In this document: one piece after another, positions 49,658 to 58,869 of the stretch | Position numbering within the stretch: the stretch's first letter is position 1 | Layout: each line of letters opens with the position of its first letter | Source of the DNA: Ilumatobacter coccineus YM16-304 | Lineage (GTDB): Bacteria; Actinomycetota; Acidimicrobiia; Acidimicrobiales; Ilumatobacteraceae | DNA length: 64,000 nucleotides | Reading direction: 5' to 3' | Assembly: GCF_000348785.1 (NCBI RefSeq) | Contig: NC_020520.1 | Location: 3,658,001 to 3,722,000 of the forward strand | Program-made: the position numbers and the translations under genes | The notes under the pieces: model-generated | Seen by the model: the letters and a program-made list of their open reading frames with translations, nothing else | Database searches by the model: none | What the model was told of the DNA's origin: nothing

Positions 49658-52060
49658 ATGACCATCACCGAAGATCCAGCAACCGGCAACAACGCTCTGG
49701 GCAACAACGTGCTCGGCACGAGGCTGTTGCGCAAGGAAGACCCGGCGCTCCTCACCGGAGAGGCCGTCTTCGCGAACGACATGAAGGTGCCCGGCGCCTT
49801 GTACATGGCCGTGCTGCGGAGCCCGTACGCGCATGCGACGATCGGCTCGATCGACACGTCGGCGGCACTCGCACTCGACGGCGTCCACGCCGTGTACACC
49901 GGTGCCGACCTGCGTGACACCTGGGCATCACCGATGCCGTGTGCGTGGCCGGTCACCGATGACATGAAGAACCCGGCGCACTATCCGCTCGCCGTCGACA
50001 AGGCGGTGTACGTCGGCGACGGCGTGGCGTGCGTCCTGGCCGAGACCGATGCCATCGCCCACGATGCGCTCGAACTGATCGACGTCGAGTACGAGCCGCT
50101 CGAAGCCATCACCGATCTCGAGGACGCGCTCAGCGACCGGGTCGTGATCCACGACGAACTCGGCACCAACGCCTCCTACACGTGGCCGCTCGTCATCGAG
50201 GAGAACGAGGGCGACTGCGAAGCCGCCATGCAGAACTCCGCGTACGTCGTCAAGGAGCGCTACGTCCAGCAGCGTCTGATCCCGATGGCGATGGAGCCGC
50301 GGGCCGTGGTCGCCCAGCCCGAACCGTTCGGCGGCAACATGACGCTGTACTCGTCGACGCAGGTGCCGCACATCCTCAAGGTGATGACGGCGCTCACGCT
50401 CGGCATCCCCGAACAGCAGATGCGCGTGGTGTGCCCAGCCGTCGGTGGCGGGTTCGGTTCGAAGCTCAACGTGTACGCCGAGGAGCTCCTGTGCGTCGGT
50501 CTCGCCCGCAAGGTCGGCAAACCCGTGCGCTGGAACGAAGAGCGCAGCGAGAACGCACAGGCCACCATCCACGGCCGCGCCCAGATCCAAGACATCGAGC
50601 TCGCCGCCGATGAGAACGGCAAACTCACCGGCCTGCGCGTACGCCTCATCGGCGACATGGGCGGCTACCTGCAACTCGTCGCTCCCGGCGTGCCGCTGCT
50701 CGGCGCGTTCCTCTACGCCGGGGTGTACGAACTCCCCAAGGCGTTCGACTTCTCGTGTACGTCGGTGTTCACCAACATGACGCCGACCGACGCCTATCGC
50801 GGTGCCGGACGCCCCGAGGCCACCTACGCGATCGAGCATGCGATGGACGCGCTCGCTCGCAAGATGGGCATCGACCCGCTCGAACTGCGACGCCGCAACT
50901 TCATCCCGACCGTCAAGTACCCGTACGAGGCCTACACCGGCCTGGTCTACGACTCCGGTGACCACGACAAGGCCGCAACGGTCGCCGAAGGTCTGCTCGA
51001 CTACGCCGGGCTCCGCGCTCGCCAGGCCGAACAGAACGTGCCCGGCGCCCGCAAACGGCTCGGCATCGGCGTGTCGACGTACTTCGAGATGTGCGGTCTC
51101 GCACCGTCACGCGTGCTGGCCTCCCTCAACTACTCGGCGGGCGGTTGGGAGTCGGCGACCGTTCGTGTGCTGCCCACCTCGAAGATCCAGGTCGTCACCG
51201 GCACGTCGCCGCACGGTCAAGGCCACGAGACCTCGTGGTCGATGATCGCCGCCGAGAAGTTCGGCGTCGACCCTGCCGACGTCGACGTCCTCCACTCCGA
51301 CACCGCCATCGCCCCGCTCGGACTCGACACGTACGGGTCACGCTCGCTGCCCGTCGGTGGCGTCGCCGTCGGCATGGCGTGCGACAAGGTCATCGACAAG
51401 GCCAAGCAGATCGCTGCCCACCAGATGGAGGCCAACCCTGACGACCTCGAGTTCTCCGGTGGCGTGTTCCGAGTCGCCGGGCAGCCCGACAAGGAGATGC
51501 CACTCGCCGCCGTCGCCTTCGAAGCGTTCACCGCGCACGATCTGCCCGACGGGCTCGAACCCAACCTCGAAGAACAGGTCACCTACGACCCACCCAACTT
51601 CTCGTGGCCGTTCGGCACGCACATGTGCGCCGTCGAGATCGACACCGAGACGGGTCGCACCGAGGTGCTCCAGTACGTCGCCGTCGACGACTGTGGCGTG
51701 CAGGTCAACCCGTTGATCGTCGAAGGTCAGGTCCACGGCGGCGTCGTCCAAGGGCTCGCCCAGGCGTTGTGGGAAGAAGCTCGCTACGACGACGACGGCA
51801 ACCTCCAGTCGTCGACGCTCGCCGAGTACCTCGTGCCTGCTGCGAGTGATGTTCCGAACATCACCACCGGCGAGAGCGTCACCCCGTCGCCCACCAATCC
51901 GCTCGGCGTCAAAGGCGTCGGCGAGGCCGGCACGATCGGCGCTGCGCCATGCGTGATGAACGCCGTCGTCGACGCGCTGTCGGGCCTCGGCGTCACCGAC
52001 ATCCAGATGCCCGCCACCCCGCTCAAGGTCTGGCAGGCGATCGAAGACGCTCGATCGTGA
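49658..52060 (+). CDS. Molybdenum hydroxylase large subunit, form II CoxL-like (paralogue 2)
   Basis: An 800-residue Mo-MCD subunit. Motifs: VGGGFGSK, active-site loop AYRGAGR at 379-385, SPHGQGHETSW, GSRSLPVGG and GVKGVGEAGTIG with the base Glu. Form I CODH would have AYRCSFR, so this is form II and its substrate may not be CO. It lies between CoxS and CoxM, completing the LMS heterotrimer, and is a diverged paralogue of the large subunit at 42 kb. Confidence 0.92.
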   Translation: MTITEDPATGNNALGNNVLGTRLLRKEDPALLTGEAVFANDMKVPGALYMAVLRSPYAHATIGSIDTSAALALDGVHAVYTGADLRDTWASPMPCAWPVTDDMKNPAHYPLAVDKAVYVGDGVACVLAETDAIAHDALELIDVEYEPLEAITDLEDALSDRVVIHDELGTNASYTWPLVIEENEGDCEAAMQNSAYVVKERYVQQRLIPMAMEPRAVVAQPEPFGGNMTLYSSTQVPHILKVMTALTLGIPEQQMRVVCPAVGGGFGSKLNVYAEELLCVGLARKVGKPVRWNEERSENAQATIHGRAQIQDIELAADENGKLTGLRVRLIGDMGGYLQLVAPGVPLLGAFLYAGVYELPKAFDFSCTSVFTNMTPTDAYRGAGRPEATYAIEHAMDALARKMGIDPLELRRRNFIPTVKYPYEAYTGLVYDSGDHDKAATVAEGLLDYAGLRARQAEQNVPGARKRLGIGVSTYFEMCGLAPSRVLASLNYSAGGWESATVRVLPTSKIQVVTGTSPHGQGHETSWSMIAAEKFGVDPADVDVLHSDTAIAPLGLDTYGSRSLPVGGVAVGMACDKVIDKAKQIAAHQMEANPDDLEFSGGVFRVAGQPDKEMPLAAVAFEAFTAHDLPDGLEPNLEEQVTYDPPNFSWPFGTHMCAVEIDTETGRTEVLQYVAVDDCGVQVNPLIVEGQVHGGVVQGLAQALWEEARYDDDGNLQSSTLAEYLVPAASDVPNITTGESVTPSPTNPLGVKGVGEAGTIGAAPCVMNAVVDALSGLGVTDIQMPATPLKVWQAIEDARS

Positions 52061-52136
52061 CCGCCTCTTCGCCCTCACCCCTGTTCACCGTCTACATTTC
52101 GTCCAGCACGCTTTTCACCACCCAGGAGCCCAACCA

Positions 52137-52961
52137 GTGATCCCCGCAGCATTCGAGTACGTCCGAGCAGAATCCGCCGAAGAGGCCATCAGCCTCATCG
52201 GCCAGCACGGCGACGAGTCCAAGTTCCTCGCCGGTGGCCACAGCCTGCTGCCGCTCATGAAGCTGCGCCTCGCGCAACCGACCGTGCTCATCGACATCGG
52301 TCGCCTGAACGACCTGTCGTACATCCGCGAAGACGGCGACACGATCGCCATCGGCGCCCTCACCCGCCACATGGACGTCGAGAACTCCGACCTGCTCAAG
52401 CAGCACGTGCCGCTCCTGGCGCACGCCGCTTCGCACGTCGGTGACCCGCAGGTCCGCCACCGCGGCACGATCGGCGGCTCCATCGCCCACAGCGACTCCG
52501 CCTCCGACCTGCCCGCGACCACCCTCGCCCTCGGCGCCACCTACGTCGCTCAGGGCCCCAACGGCACTCGCGAGATCGCTGCGGGCGACTTCTACAAGGG
52601 CTTCCTCACGACCGACCTGGCGGCCGACGAGATGCTCACCGAGATCCGCGTGCCGAAGATGGACGGGGCCGGCTGGAGCTTCCAGAAGTTCAACCGTCGT
52701 GCGCAGGACTGGGCCATCGTCGGCGTCGCCGCCTGGCACGGCAACGGCAGCTCGGGCATCGGGCTCGTCAACATGGGATCGGTGCCGATCCTCGCCACCG
52801 CCGTGAGCGAGGCCCTCGCCAGTGGCGCCTCGATCGAAGACGCCGCCGCACAGGCCGCGGTGGGCTGCGACCCGACCGCCGACCTCAACGCCAGCGTCGA
52901 GTACCGCGAACACCTCGCACGAGTGCTCACCCGCCGCGCCCTCGAAGCCGCCTCCTCCTGA
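52137..52961 (+). CDS. Molybdenum hydroxylase medium (FAD) subunit, CoxM-like
   Basis: A 274-residue FAD-binding subunit. The two FAD loops are AGGHS at 32-36 and TIGGS at 111-115, in the right spacing for xanthine-oxidase-type medium subunits, and the CO-dehydrogenase flavoprotein C-terminal domain follows. It receives electrons from the 2Fe-2S subunit. GTG start. A 37-bp hairpin repeat lies shortly after the stop. Confidence 0.92.
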   Translation: MIPAAFEYVRAESAEEAISLIGQHGDESKFLAGGHSLLPLMKLRLAQPTVLIDIGRLNDLSYIREDGDTIAIGALTRHMDVENSDLLKQHVPLLAHAASHVGDPQVRHRGTIGGSIAHSDSASDLPATTLALGATYVAQGPNGTREIAAGDFYKGFLTTDLAADEMLTEIRVPKMDGAGWSFQKFNRRAQDWAIVGVAAWHGNGSSGIGLVNMGSVPILATAVSEALASGASIEDAAAQAAVGCDPTADLNASVEYREHLARVLTRRALEAASS

Positions 52962-52993
52962 CGGGCCAGATCGCCCGATCTCAGAGCGGACCC

Positions 52994-53030
52994 GGTTGTT
53001 TCTTTTCGACCTGGTCCGAAGGAAACAAGC
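52994..53030 (+). repeat. 37-bp hairpin repeat element, copy 1
   Basis: Begins GGTTGTTTCTTTTCG and ends GAAGGAAACAAGC. The arms TTGTTTC (52996-53002) and GAAACAA (53022-53028) pair, extended inward by TTTTCG/CGAAG with wobble. It lies 32 nt after coxM. The same 37-bp element occurs twice in tandem and inverted at 58706-58779. Confidence 0.88.
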
Positions 53031-53069
53031 GAGATCTCCGGGGCGACGCGGGGAGGTAGCGTCGCACGG

Positions 53070-54077
53070 ATGACGGATGAGCGTTGGCGGACGATCAGGC
53101 TGAGCCTGGTCGCACTGTTCGGCGTCGGCTATGTCGCCTGGTTCTTCACCCGCGGCATCATCATCAACCACGTCCTCGTGCTGTCGTCGATGGCGCTGTT
53201 CTTCGCCGTCGCCTCGGTCGGCCGGCCCTGGCGATGCTGGGTCGAGTCGCTCCGCGACTACCTGTTGTTCGCCGCCATGTGGCTGGCCTACGCCGAGAGC
53301 CGAGGTCTCGCCGACGGGCTGGACTTCCCCATCCAGGTCGAGTCGGTCCGCAACATCGACCGTGCGTTCTTCTTCGGTGCCGACGGCGTCGTCGAACTCC
53401 AGCAGCGATTCCTCGCACCTCCCGGCACGGTGCGCTGGTACGACGTCGTCGGCTCGATGGTCTACTACTCGCACTTCATCGTCCCGCCCGTCACCATCGC
53501 CCTGCTCTGGTTCTTCAACCGTGAACAGTGGGTGCGCTACATGCGCCGGTTCGCGACGTTGCTCTTCGTCGGCTGTGCGATGTTCGTCGTCGTGCCGACC
53601 GCACCGCCGTGGATGGCCGGCGACCCCGCCTTCGGCTACGACGCGCTGCCACCGCTGCGCCGGCCGACCGGCAACGGGTGGCGCTACCTCGGCCTCGACG
53701 CCGCCGTCGACGCCTGGGACACCGGGCGAGACTGGGCCAACCCGGTCGCAGCGATGCCGTCGCTGCACTCGGGCTTCTCGCTCTTCTTCGTCGTGTTCAT
53801 GTTCCGCTGGGTCACCGACTGGCGCTGGCGCAGCCTCATGTTGCTGTACCCGGCGACCATGGCCGTGTCGCTCATGTACTTCGGCGAGCACTACTTCGCC
53901 GACGCCGTCGCGGCCTGGCTGATCGTCGGCCTCAGCTTCTGGGTGTGGAACCGTCTCGAAGCCCGCTGGGCTCGACGCGACGAGTCACTGGAGCCCGAGG
54001 TAGCTGCCACCGTCGACGTGGAGTTGGACACCGGTGGTGAACTTGGCCTGGTCGGAACACAGGAACGCCACGATTGA
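53070..54077 (+). CDS. PAP2-superfamily membrane phosphatase/phosphotransferase
   Basis: A 335-residue protein with about six transmembrane segments. PAP2 catalytic motifs are visible as PSLHSGFSL (His in the middle motif) and HYFADAVAAW (last motif with catalytic His and Asp). The layout resembles the Aur1/Ipt1-type inositolphosphotransferase branch, so it may transfer a head group to a membrane lipid rather than simply hydrolyse phosphate. The last ~31 codons overlap the 3' end of the convergent SDR gene by 93 bp. Confidence 0.85.
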   Translation: MTDERWRTIRLSLVALFGVGYVAWFFTRGIIINHVLVLSSMALFFAVASVGRPWRCWVESLRDYLLFAAMWLAYAESRGLADGLDFPIQVESVRNIDRAFFFGADGVVELQQRFLAPPGTVRWYDVVGSMVYYSHFIVPPVTIALLWFFNREQWVRYMRRFATLLFVGCAMFVVVPTAPPWMAGDPAFGYDALPPLRRPTGNGWRYLGLDAAVDAWDTGRDWANPVAAMPSLHSGFSLFFVVFMFRWVTDWRWRSLMLLYPATMAVSLMYFGEHYFADAVAAWLIVGLSFWVWNRLEARWARRDESLEPEVAATVDVELDTGGELGLVGTQERHD

Positions 54078-54716
54078 TCCGAAGTCGTCGGCGTCGCCGA
54101 GTCGAATCTGCGCACGCGTCGCCTCGTCGAACAGCCCCTTGATGCGCGGCGTGTCGTGGGTTCCCGGCTGCACCGAGTTGACCGTGACCCCGCTCTCGGC
54201 CACTTCGAGGGCGAGCGTCTTCAAGAACGCCGTCGCTCCGGCACGAGCCGTGTTCGACAGGATGATGTTCGCGATCGGCTGACGGACCGACACCGAAGTG
54301 ATCGCCACGACGCGGCCCCATCCCCGCTCCTGCATGCCCGGCACCGCGGCCTTGCACATCGCCACGACCGACATCAGCGACAGGTCGATCGCTGCCGGGT
54401 AGGCATCGACAGGGGTCGACTCGAAGGTGCCGGGCGGTGGGCCGCCCGCGTTCGGCACGAGGATGTCGACCGGACCGCCGAGCGCGATCTCAGCGTCGGC
54501 GACGAAACCGGCAGCGCCGTCGGGAGTGCCGACATCGGCGACCACAGCGCGACATCCGTGCCCGATCTCTTCAGCGGCACTCGCGAGTCGACGCGCATCG
54601 CGGCCACAGATGACGACGCTCGCACCTTCCGCGGCCAACGCCTTCGCCGTGCCGAGTCCGAGCCCTGATGATCCGGCGGCCACCGCCGCCCGACGTCCTG
54701 CAATCCCCAAGTCCAT
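53985..54716 (-). CDS. Short-chain dehydrogenase/reductase
   Basis: A 243-residue Rossmann oxidoreductase. NAD(P)-binding GSSGLGLGTAKALAAEGA lies near the start, followed by NAGGPPPGTF. The usual YxxxK is altered: the region reads ISVSVRQPIANIILSNTARAG, in which the expected Tyr and Lys are not visible. SDRs with SNxxR in place of YxxxK occur in a distinct subgroup often called 3-oxoacyl-ACP reductase-like. Activity is uncertain. ATG 54716 was chosen. It converges with the PAP2 gene. Confidence 0.82.
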   Translation of the reverse strand: MDLGIAGRRAAVAAGSSGLGLGTAKALAAEGASVVICGRDARRLASAAEEIGHGCRAVVADVGTPDGAAGFVADAEIALGGPVDILVPNAGGPPPGTFESTPVDAYPAAIDLSLMSVVAMCKAAVPGMQERGWGRVVAITSVSVRQPIANIILSNTARAGATAFLKTLALEVAESGVTVNSVQPGTHDTPRIKGLFDEATRAQIRLGDADDFGSIVAFLCSDQAKFTTGVQLHVDGGSYLGLQ

Positions 54717-54787
54717 GCGCCGACTGTAGAACCCGGCGATCGGCAGCCGAGTGTTCGGCGCGGCGCGATCACCGGCGCCGCTGCCGG

Positions 54788-56575
54788 CTATGGCGACGTG
54801 AGCACCACGATCGATCGCGCTCCGACGGTGACCGACGTGCCGGCCGGAGTCGGCGTCGGGGCGAACCCCGATTCGAGCGTCGTGTCGATCGTCCGCTGCC
54901 AGCGACCGGGGGCCTGCACGGCGAAGTCGAGGGGTTCCCACCACATGTTGGCCATCACGTACAGGCCCGGGAGATGCCACGCCACCGATCGAGAGTGGTG
55001 TTCGAGATCGGGGCCGCCCTCGGTGCCGAACCACTCGATCTCGTCGCTCCACCAGGAGGTCTCGGCGAACACCTCCCGCTCCGCCCGGAACGCCAACATG
55101 CGCCGGGCGAACTCTTCGAGCTCGCCCCAGTCGTCTCGTCGCTGCCAGTCGACCCACGAGGTCTCGTCGTCGAGGCGATACGGGTTGTTGTTGCCGTGCT
55201 GCGTTCGGGCGAACTCGTCGCCCGCCACGAACATCGGGGTGCCGTGGCTCAGCGCGAGCAACGTCCACGCGTTGCGGAGTTGGCGGCGACGCAGCGACAT
55301 CACCGACTCCGGAACGCCGACGTCGCCTTCCCAACCGCAGTTCCACGAGCGGTTCTCGTCGGGGCCATCGGCACCGTTCCAACCGTTGGCATCGTTGTGC
55401 TTGCGGTCGTACGCGACGAGGTCGTACATCGTGAACCCGTCGTGCGCGGTGAGGAAGTTGACGGTCGTGGCGGGCGAGTCGAACAGGTCGGGACTCGCCT
55501 GCACCCGCTGGATCACCGCCGGCACCAGACCCGGTTCGCCACGCAGGAACCCGCGCATGTCGTCGCGGAAGCGGTCGTTCCACTGCATCCAGCGGCGATC
55601 GGGCCACGACCGGCCGACCATGTAGCGGGCGATGTCCCACGGTTCGGCGATCAGGCGAACGCCGCGCCGCTCCGCCCAGTCGCCGATCGAGCGGACGAAC
55701 GTCGGGTCACGTGCCAACACCGAGGCGAGGTCGAAGCGGAAGCCGTCGATGCCGAGATCGGCGAACCGGTCGAGCGCCTCCATGATCAGCCGCTGCGCCG
55801 CCGGAGACGACGCATCGATGATGTTGCCGGTTCCGGCCTCGTTGACGTACGAGCCGTCGTCGTTCACCACGTAGTAGTCGCGGTCGTCGAGGCCGCGCAG
55901 GTTGTAGGTGGGCCCGTGCTCGTCTTCTTCGGTCGAGTGGTTGAACACGACGTCGATCCAGACCTCGATGTCGTGCTCGTGCGCCGCGGTGACGAGGTCG
56001 GCGAGTTCGGTGGCCGCGTCGGCGGTCGCTGCGTACTGCCGATGCACGGCTCCGAAGACGAGCGGCATGTAGCCCCAGTAGTTGTCCTCACCCGGATCGA
56101 ACTGGTGGACCGGGAGGAGTTCGACGACGCTCACGCCGAGTTCGGCGAGCCGCTGCAGTTCGTCGGCGAGCGCTCGATACGTTCCGGCGTCGGGCCGGTC
56201 GCGGCGCCTCGTCATGCCGCGAACGTGGAGTTCGTCGACGACCAGGGGTCGAGAGGTGGGGCGCTGCGGTCGAGGCGCGGGCCACGATCGAGCCACCGCT
56301 CGAGGAGCACTGCCGATGTTGTTCGCCGCCCCTGGTCGGGATGCCGCTCGTGTGTGCTGCGGAGAGAACGCGACCTCGGTCGCCCGGGGGTCGATCAGCA
56401 GACGGTCGGGATCGAACCGTCGCCATTCCGGTCCGACGGCGCGCACGCCGTACTCGGCGCCGTCGCGCACCTCACCGACCCAATGGTCGCGCTCGCGCCG
56501 CAGGTCGGTCTCGGCGTCGCCGTCGACGAGCAGCGTCATGCGCTCGGCGTGCGGCGAGTAGATCCTGATCTCCAC
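54788..56575 (-). CDS. Glycogen debranching enzyme, GlgX/isoamylase type
   Basis: A 595-residue GH13 protein. The N-terminal CBM48-like domain is short (IYSPHAERMTLLVDGDAE), and the catalytic barrel has VWIDVVFNHS, DGFRFDLASVL (nucleophile Asp), IAEPWDI (acid/base Glu) and FLTAHDGFTMYDLV. The stretch NDANGWNGADGPDENRSWNC is diagnostic of GlgX. It should cleave alpha-1,6 branches in glycogen. It is ~100 residues shorter than typical GlgX, mostly at the N-terminus. It stands alone, divergent from the MoxR gene. Confidence 0.88.
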   Translation of the reverse strand: MEIRIYSPHAERMTLLVDGDAETDLRRERDHWVGEVRDGAEYGVRAVGPEWRRFDPDRLLIDPRATEVAFSPQHTRAASRPGAANNIGSAPRAVARSWPAPRPQRPTSRPLVVDELHVRGMTRRRDRPDAGTYRALADELQRLAELGVSVVELLPVHQFDPGEDNYWGYMPLVFGAVHRQYAATADAATELADLVTAAHEHDIEVWIDVVFNHSTEEDEHGPTYNLRGLDDRDYYVVNDDGSYVNEAGTGNIIDASSPAAQRLIMEALDRFADLGIDGFRFDLASVLARDPTFVRSIGDWAERRGVRLIAEPWDIARYMVGRSWPDRRWMQWNDRFRDDMRGFLRGEPGLVPAVIQRVQASPDLFDSPATTVNFLTAHDGFTMYDLVAYDRKHNDANGWNGADGPDENRSWNCGWEGDVGVPESVMSLRRRQLRNAWTLLALSHGTPMFVAGDEFARTQHGNNNPYRLDDETSWVDWQRRDDWGELEEFARRMLAFRAEREVFAETSWWSDEIEWFGTEGGPDLEHHSRSVAWHLPGLYVMANMWWEPLDFAVQAPGRWQRTIDTTLESGFAPTPTPAGTSVTVGARSIVVLTSP

Positions 56576-56643
56576 GCCCCCATCGTGCCACCCGCCGACG
56601 CAGACGAGACCAGATCGAGCAGGCTGCGGTAACGTCGGGCGAC

Positions 56644-57552
56644 GTGACCCCGGACGACGTCAGCACGGCTCTCTCGAATCAGGGGTATCTGCCCGACGAG
56701 GGCATCGCCACCTCCGTCTTCCTCGCGATGACCCTCAAGCGCCCACTGCTGCTCGAAGGCGAAGCCGGCGTCGGCAAGACCGAACTGGCCAAGGCGCTGG
56801 CCGCCGCGACCGGTGGCGAACTGATCCGACTGCAGTGCTACGAGGGCATCGACGTGTCGCAGGCGGTGTACGACTGGGACTACGCCCGCCAACTGCTGCA
56901 CCTGCGTGCCGCCGAGGCGACCGGCGAGACGCAGACGATGAGTTCGACCGATCTCGAGAACGAGGTGTACGGCGAGCGGTTCATGGTGAAGCGGGCCCTG
57001 CTGCGAGCGCTCGAACCGGTCGAAGGACCGCCGCCGGTGCTGCTGATCGACGAGGTCGACCGTGCCGACGACGAGTTCGAGGCCTACCTCCTCGAGGTGC
57101 TGTCCGACTTCCAGATCACGGTGCCCGAAGTCGGCGTGTTCCGAGCCGAGAAGCCCCCGCTCGTCGTGCTCACCTCCAACCGCACCCGCGACGTCCACGA
57201 CGCGCTCAAGCGGCGCTGCCTCTACCACTGGGTCGACCATCCCGGCTTCGAGCGCGAGGTGGCCATCGTCAAGCTGCGCGTGCCGGGCGTCGCCGACGAG
57301 CTGGCCGAGCAGGTCGCTCGCGCCGTCGAAGCGCTGCGCCGCCTCAACCTCTACAAGCCGCCGGGGGTGGCCGAGACGATCGACTGGGCCAACGCGCTCG
57401 GCCGCCTCGGCGCCACCGCACTCGACGAACGCGTCGTGTCGAACACGCTCGGCGCCGTCCTCAAGTACCGAGAAGACCACCAGCGGGTCGAACAGCACGG
57501 CGTCGCCTCGATCGTCAAAGAGGCGTTCGAAAAGGGTCTGCTGAACGGGTGA
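56644..57552 (+). CDS. MoxR-family AAA+ ATPase, CoxD-like
   Basis: A 302-residue AAA+ ATPase with Walker A GEAGVGKTE at 39-47, Walker B LLIDEVDRADDE near 133-144 and sensor region VVLTSNRTRDVHDALKRRC. CoxD-type MoxR proteins, with the VWA partner CoxE, help insert sulfur and copper or otherwise mature the Mo active site of CO-dehydrogenase-family enzymes. The start is GTG, and the stop overlaps the coxE-like GTG. Confidence 0.9.
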   Translation: MTPDDVSTALSNQGYLPDEGIATSVFLAMTLKRPLLLEGEAGVGKTELAKALAAATGGELIRLQCYEGIDVSQAVYDWDYARQLLHLRAAEATGETQTMSSTDLENEVYGERFMVKRALLRALEPVEGPPPVLLIDEVDRADDEFEAYLLEVLSDFQITVPEVGVFRAEKPPLVVLTSNRTRDVHDALKRRCLYHWVDHPGFEREVAIVKLRVPGVADELAEQVARAVEALRRLNLYKPPGVAETIDWANALGRLGATALDERVVSNTLGAVLKYREDHQRVEQHGVASIVKEAFEKGLLNG

Positions 57553-58697
57553 CCAGCACCGCGCCTCCGGACTCCGTCATGCACCGGTCCGACCCGGCGC
57601 GGATCGCCGTCGCCTTCACCCGGGTGTTGCGCGGTGCCGGCATGAAGGTGCCGACGAGTTGCACTCACACGTTCGCCGATGCGCTCTGCGAACTGGGCCT
57701 CGACGACCGGTCGAACACCTACTGGGCCGGACGCGCCACGCTCGCGCGACGCCCCGAAGACATCGAGATCTTCGACCGGGCGTTCGCCGTGTTCTTCGAC
57801 GGCCGCACCGCTCCACTCGACCTCGTCGACGACGAACCGCTGTCGATCACGATCGCCGTCGACACCGACGACGACGATGACGACGACGGCGCCGAGTCGG
57901 GTGAGGCCAACGACGATCCCACGATCGAACTCCGCTTCTCGTCGACCGAAGTGCTGCGGCACAAGGACTTCGCGCAGTACAGCGACGACGAACTCCAGCA
58001 CGCTCACGACCTGATGTCGCAGCTGCGACTCGTCGGCTCGCCTCGGTCGTCGCTGCGACTCGAACCGTCGAAGCGGATGACGCCGAAGCCCGACATCCGA
58101 CGCACGATGCAGACGGCGATCCGCTCGGGTGGCGAGCCGATCGAGCGGCACTTCCGACGGCCGAGCACTCGGCTCCGGCGACTCGTGTTGCTGCTCGACG
58201 TGAGCGGCTCGATGGAGCCATACGCCCGGGCGCTGCTGCGTTTCGTCCACGCCGCGGTGGCCGGCCGTCAGAAGGTCGAGGCGTTCGCGCTCGGCACGCG
58301 ACTCACCCGCATCACCCGCGAGCTCGGCAGCCGCGACCCCGACGTGGCGTTGTCGGCGGCCTCGGAGCGAGTCACCGACTGGAGCGGCGGCACCCGTCTC
58401 GGCGACGGCCTACGCGAGTTCAACGACCAGTGGGGAGTGCGCGGACTGGCACGCAACTCGATCGTGGTCATCCTGTCCGACGGCTGGGATCGCGGCGATC
58501 CCGACGAACTGTCCGAACAGATGGAGCGCATGCACCGGGTGACCCACCGACTCGTGTGGGTCAACCCGCTCAAGGTCACCCCCGGCTACGCCCCGCTCGC
58601 GAGAGGGATGGCCGCCGCACTCCCGCACGTCGACCACTTCGTCGAAGGTCACTCGATCGCTGCGATGGAAGAACTCACGCGGGTGATCGGCCAGTGA
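57549..58697 (+). CDS. VWA-domain protein, CoxE-like
   Basis: A 382-residue partner of the upstream MoxR ATPase. The N-terminal ~200 residues are helical, with an acidic run of aspartates near 105-111. The VWA domain begins at LVLLLDVSGSME with the MIDAS DxSxS at D217-S221, a conserved threonine in SGGTRLGDGL and aspartate in LSDGWDRGD. It belongs to the Mo-enzyme maturation set. Two tandem 37-bp repeats follow the stop. Confidence 0.9.
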   Translation: MTSTAPPDSVMHRSDPARIAVAFTRVLRGAGMKVPTSCTHTFADALCELGLDDRSNTYWAGRATLARRPEDIEIFDRAFAVFFDGRTAPLDLVDDEPLSITIAVDTDDDDDDDGAESGEANDDPTIELRFSSTEVLRHKDFAQYSDDELQHAHDLMSQLRLVGSPRSSLRLEPSKRMTPKPDIRRTMQTAIRSGGEPIERHFRRPSTRLRRLVLLLDVSGSMEPYARALLRFVHAAVAGRQKVEAFALGTRLTRITRELGSRDPDVALSAASERVTDWSGGTRLGDGLREFNDQWGVRGLARNSIVVILSDGWDRGDPDELSEQMERMHRVTHRLVWVNPLKVTPGYAPLARGMAAALPHVDHFVEGHSIAAMEELTRVIGQ

Positions 58698-58705
58698 CCA
58701 CCCCC

Positions 58706-58779
58706 GCTTGTTTCCCTCGGACCGGGACGAAAAGAAACAACCGCTTGTTTCCTTCGGACCGGGACGAAAAGAAACATGC
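58706..58779 (-). repeat. 37-bp hairpin repeat element, copies 2 and 3 in tandem
   Basis: Two adjacent 37-nt units (58706-58742 and 58743-58779). On the top strand each starts GCTTGTTTCCYTCGGACC and ends GGGACGAAAAGAAACA plus 3 nt, the reverse complement of the element at 52994. The two units differ at only a few bases. Each can fold through GTTTC/GAAAC. They lie between the coxE-like gene and xdhC. Confidence 0.92.
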
Positions 58780-58869
58780 AGTCGGCCCGCTGCGCCTTCG
58801 TCTCAGGGACAGGTGGCCGGGCGCGGCGAACGGCGTGCGAATCGGCCCACGAGCAGCGAGGATGAACGC

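Noticed and set aside
42177-52961. True (form I) aerobic CO dehydrogenase
   Set aside because: Both large subunits have AYRGAGR instead of AYRCSFR, and the selenium/copper-site cysteine loop is missing.
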